A DNA stretch of 64,000 nt from Jiangella aurantiaca (GTDB taxonomy: Bacteria; Actinomycetota; Actinomycetes; Jiangellales; Jiangellaceae). Position numbers and translations under genes: made by a program. The notes beneath the pieces are model-generated. The model was not told the DNA's origin, searched no databases, and saw only the letters and a program-made list of their open reading frames with translations. Each line of letters starts with the position of its first letter. The stretch's first letter is position 1. The DNA is taken from positions 62,001-126,000 of the forward strand of contig NZ_SMLB01000008.1 in NCBI RefSeq assembly GCF_004349105.1, written 5' to 3'. Positions 61,184 through 64,000 of this stretch are shown here, one piece after another.

Positions 61184-62403
61184 AGCCGCTTGAGGACGTC
61201 CGGATCATCGCGCTCGAACAGTACGGTGCCGGACCGTTCGGTTCCCTGCACCTTGCGCATCTCGGAGCTGACATTATCAAGATCGAGGACCCGTCTGTTG
61301 GCGGCGATGTCGGCCGCTACGTGCCTCCGTTCGCCGAGGGTCGCGACTCGCTCTTCTTCGAGTCGTTCAATCGCAACAAGCGCAGCATCACCCTTGACAT
61401 ACGTCGGCCCGAGGGGCGGGCCGTGTTCGAGGATCTGGTCCGATACTCGGACGCGGTGTACTCGAACCTGCGCGGGGATGTTCCAGCGAAGCTGCGGATC
61501 AGGTACGCGGACCTCGCCCATCTGAACCCAAGGATCGTCTGCTGCTCGCTCAGCGGCTTCGGGATGACGGGGCCGCGAGCGGCCGAGCCAGGTTATGACT
61601 ACATCCTGCAGGGTCTGGCCGGCTGGATGTCGTTGACCGGCGATCCAGACGGCCCGCCCGAGAAGACCGGACTGTCGCTCGTCGATTACAGCGGGGGACT
61701 GGTGGCAGCGATCGCTCTGCTCGGCGGACTTCACGCGGCTCGCCGCGATGGCCTCGGCATGGACTGCGACGTGAGCCTCTTCGACACCGCGATCGCGATG
61801 CTGACCTACCCGGCGACGTGGTATTTGACGGCTGCGCACCGGCCGGCCCGCCTGCGGCGTTCCGCGCACCCGTCGCTGGTACCGTTCCAGATTTTTCCCG
61901 CGAAGGACGGCTGGCTCGTCATCGGCTGCGCCAAAGAGAAGTTCTGGCGCCGGCTGGCCACCGCACTTAGGCGGCCAGACCTCCTTACCGATCCTCGTTT
62001 CGGGACATTCGCGCGCCGGCTGGAGCACCGCGAGGAGCTCCAGGCGATTCTCGATGCCGAGTTCAGGGTGCGGGCCGTGCCTGAATGGCTGGAACTCCTC
62101 ACGGCCGCGGCGGTCCCGTGCGGACCCGTCAACGACGTCGATCAGGCTTTGCGGGACGAGCAGGCTGCTGCGCGCGAGTTGATCGTCACGACGGAACACC
62201 CGCGCTTCGGTACTGTCCGCCAGGTCGCTTCGCCAGTGCGGGTAGGCGACAAGCAGTTCGAGCAGCGACGAGCCCCGCTGCTCGGTGAGGACACCGATTC
62301 AGTTCTTCGCGACGTGCTGGGCTACGACGACTCGGCCATCACCGCGCTGGCCGAGGCCGGAGCGTTTGGGTCGCGGTCCTGGCCGGCGGTGGTGACGGAT
62401 TGA
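61180..62403 (+). CDS. CaiB/BaiF family CoA-transferase
   Basis: A 407-residue type III CoA-transferase. Features: VRIIALEQYGAGPFGSLHLAHLGADIIKIEDP (block GADIIKIEDP), FNRNKRSITLDI, LSGFGMTGPRAAEPGYDYI, and the active-site aspartate in GLGMDCDVSLFDTAIAM. GTG start overlapping the MaoC stop by 4 bases. It would transfer CoA from succinyl-CoA (or similar) to a carboxylic acid, giving the acyl-CoA substrate of the MaoC hydratase. The substrate is inferred from context. Confidence 0.92.
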   Translation: MKPLEDVRIIALEQYGAGPFGSLHLAHLGADIIKIEDPSVGGDVGRYVPPFAEGRDSLFFESFNRNKRSITLDIRRPEGRAVFEDLVRYSDAVYSNLRGDVPAKLRIRYADLAHLNPRIVCCSLSGFGMTGPRAAEPGYDYILQGLAGWMSLTGDPDGPPEKTGLSLVDYSGGLVAAIALLGGLHAARRDGLGMDCDVSLFDTAIAMLTYPATWYLTAAHRPARLRRSAHPSLVPFQIFPAKDGWLVIGCAKEKFWRRLATALRRPDLLTDPRFGTFARRLEHREELQAILDAEFRVRAVPEWLELLTAAAVPCGPVNDVDQALRDEQAAARELIVTTEHPRFGTVRQVASPVRVGDKQFEQRRAPLLGEDTDSVLRDVLGYDDSAITALAEAGAFGSRSWPAVVTD

Positions 62404-62407
62404 CTGG

Positions 62408-64000
62408 TCAAGTGCCGGATGCGATGGCGGACGGGTCCCTCGTGTCGGCCAGCGGAGCTTCCCAGGACCGGGCGAAGGTCTCGAGCCCGTCGATCAGCAC
62501 GGAACCGTCCGCACGGAGGACGTCCCGGCTGCATCGAACGGTGACCGCGACCTCGACGATCTCCCCACTCGTGTAGCGCACAGTGGCTCGGTAGGTTCCT
62601 TCGACCTGCGCCTGTTCTGGGTGCAGCTTCGCGACCCCGGCGTGGAAGAGTGAATCGATCTGGAAGGAATGTCCCTCGTTCGTTCGCAACGGAGGGCTTA
62701 CTGTCCCCACCTCGACTTCGATGGAATCGGCGACCAGGTCACGAGAGATCCGCCGGCGATGGCCCGGGGCGCGTGCGCCGCCAGAATCTGGCGGCTCGGC
62801 GGTGTCGCTGGTCGGAGCAGGGGTGATGTCGACTTCACGACCCACCTCATCGGCCACCACCGGCAGTGAGACGGTCAGTCCTGCGATCTCGAGAGGACGT
62901 GCCTGGAGGAGGGGCGTGAGCCGAGGGAAATCCGCGTCCGAGATGGTGATTCGGATCCGGTCGCCTCGAGGAATCCTGCGCGCGGTCGGACGCAGCGTGA
63001 CCCGGTATTCGTCTGCGACGGAGTCAGGGCAGAGGACGCCTGCAGTAACGAAGGTCGAGCGGCCGAGCGAGTCGACGTGTGCCAAGCGCACGACAAGACG
63101 ACCCGGGGGTGTCGGCGAGAGATCCGCTGGTGCCGGTGCCGTTCGTACACGAACCTCCGGGCGGCCGATGAGCACTGTGTCCTGCGCCACTGGATCCGTA
63201 GTCACGGCCAGCGAGCGCATGTCGTCGTCGTGGTGATCGTGCGGTGGGAGAGCGCCGCTGAACGTCGTGCCCCAGAGCCCGCCCAGAATACCGACGGTGG
63301 GGTCGGGGCGATACACGCCGACAGGTTCCTGAGCACCGCCGGGAGCGGCCATCCGCAGCGTCCCGTCCATGCCGGACATGAATTCTCGGTCGGTCTTCGC
63401 GGGTGGCCAGGTGTCGAATGCGCGCCAGGGCTTCGGTGCTCCTGGGATTCGGACGACGACGGCGGGATCATCGGGTACGCCGTTGGCGACGCCGCGAAGC
63501 CAGTGGTCCCACCAGCGCAGGGCGAGAGGGAGAAAATCGATTGGCTCGAGCGGTGAAACCTGGGGAAGGAAATGGGCCCAGGGGCCCATGAGCAACTTCT
63601 TCGGCCCGGTGAGTTGCTCGAAGGCGCTCACGATGCCTTCACAGTGCAGGTCGAGCCAACCGCCGACGCAAAAGGCCGGAACATCGATGGACGCCATGTC
63701 CACGACCCGGTCGTGCCAGGCTGGGTCACGGGACGCGTGCCGCGCGTAGTCCATGAAGACGGGTTCGGTGCCGTTCAGGCGCCGGTGCCATCGACCGCGT
63801 TCGGCTGGCGATCGATGGTTCAGCAGCGAGGGAAGCAGTTGTAGCGCCAGCATGTAGCCGCCCCGGAACACCATCGAGTGCAGGTCTCCGCGGCTCCCGT
63901 CGGGATGTACGACTTGGCGACTGGGATCGATAGGGCCCTGGATCGGCAGAATCGCCTTGAGCGGCGTCGGCCGTCGGCTCGCAGCGCGAAACGCCATGTA
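62408..64000 (-). CDS. CocE/NonD family hydrolase (X-Pro dipeptidyl-peptidase-like), 5' end missing
   Basis: At least 530 residues of a CocE-type hydrolase; the frame is still open at the window edge. Visible are the lid-region tryptophans (WLDLHCEG with the catalytic Asp, GPWAHFLP with the catalytic His) and the C-terminal jelly-roll domain (LVVRLAHVDSLG, RIPRGDRIRITISDADFPRL). The nucleophile Ser lies upstream of the window. Members hydrolyse acyl esters or amides; some cleave proline dipeptides or cocaine. It is convergent with the CoA-transferase gene, separated by 4 bases. Confidence 0.85.
   Translation of the reverse strand, partial: YMAFRAASRRPTPLKAILPIQGPIDPSRQVVHPDGSRGDLHSMVFRGGYMLALQLLPSLLNHRSPAERGRWHRRLNGTEPVFMDYARHASRDPAWHDRVVDMASIDVPAFCVGGWLDLHCEGIVSAFEQLTGPKKLLMGPWAHFLPQVSPLEPIDFLPLALRWWDHWLRGVANGVPDDPAVVVRIPGAPKPWRAFDTWPPAKTDREFMSGMDGTLRMAAPGGAQEPVGVYRPDPTVGILGGLWGTTFSGALPPHDHHDDDMRSLAVTTDPVAQDTVLIGRPEVRVRTAPAPADLSPTPPGRLVVRLAHVDSLGRSTFVTAGVLCPDSVADEYRVTLRPTARRIPRGDRIRITISDADFPRLTPLLQARPLEIAGLTVSLPVVADEVGREVDITPAPTSDTAEPPDSGGARAPGHRRRISRDLVADSIEVEVGTVSPPLRTNEGHSFQIDSLFHAGVAKLHPEQAQVEGTYRATVRYTSGEIVEVAVTVRCSRDVLRADGSVLIDGLETFARSWEAPLADTRDPSAIASGT

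Overview
The window is high-GC actinobacterial chromosome: strong G/C bias at third codon positions, GTG starts, ATGA/GTGA gene overlaps, a SARP (BTAD) regulator, a DUF993 gene and LacI/GntR sugar regulons. Gene content resembles soil actinomycetes of the Jiangella type; that placement is an impression, not a computed result. There is one tRNA gene (Asn), one decayed IS110 element, no CRISPR array and no recognisable prophage.

Layout. 1-4.7 kb: tail of a RibD-like reductase, small secreted proteins, an IS110 remnant, hairpin-rich intergenic DNA, a crystallin-J1-like gene, a membrane protein and tRNA-Asn. 4.9-8.1 kb: a minus-strand operon (oxidoreductase, DUF993 aldolase-like protein, sugar isomerase) with LacI-type boxes, next to its lacI-family gene. 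9.5-16.7 kb: the myo-inositol catabolic operon (iolG, iolC, Cgl0158-type aldolase, iolB, iolD, iolA). 16.9-17.9 kb: a group 1/2 sigma-70 factor behind a LexA-like box. 18.1-22.9 kb: IolE-like protein, oxidoreductase and GH38 alpha-mannosidase. 22.9-25.9 kb: ABC exporter, TetR regulator and a YjbR protein. 25.9-32.4 kb: carbohydrate ABC transporter, PHP hydrolase and a DasR-like GntR regulator. 32.5-35.5 kb: three unrecognised membrane proteins. 35.6-40.6 kb: DrrAB-type exporter behind direct repeats, with a large SARP regulator. 40.6-48.7 kb: serine hydrolase, M3 peptidase, a sugar-acid operon (oxidoreductase, ThuA, lactonase), aldose epimerase, stand-alone LigD polymerase domain and cold-shock protein. 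48.7-56.8 kb: a cluster with a TsrM-like tryptophan 2-C-methyltransferase, a tryptophanase, an AraC regulator plus an HTH-less paralogue, two related XRE regulators and a CBS-nucleotidyltransferase. 57.0-64.0 kb: XRE regulator, two peptide-type ABC ATPases without permeases, a DUF5988 protein, CitE-like lyase, MaoC hydratase, CaiB CoA-transferase and a CocE-type hydrolase cut by the window end.

How it works together. Much of the first half is polyol and sugar catabolism. Related palindromes (TTGTC..GACAA and GGTCTAGACC) lie in front of the iol operon, the IolE-like operon and the transporter/GntR pair, suggesting a shared HutC-type GntR regulon that would also supply the inosose dehydratase missing from the main iol operon. 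The most striking locus is TsrM plus tryptophanase: if both act on the same substrate pool, the predicted product is 2-methylindole, an untested pathway. A second unusual item is the XRE regulator at 54.1-55.5 kb that appears to carry nucleotidyltransferase-like and HEPN-like domains in one chain.
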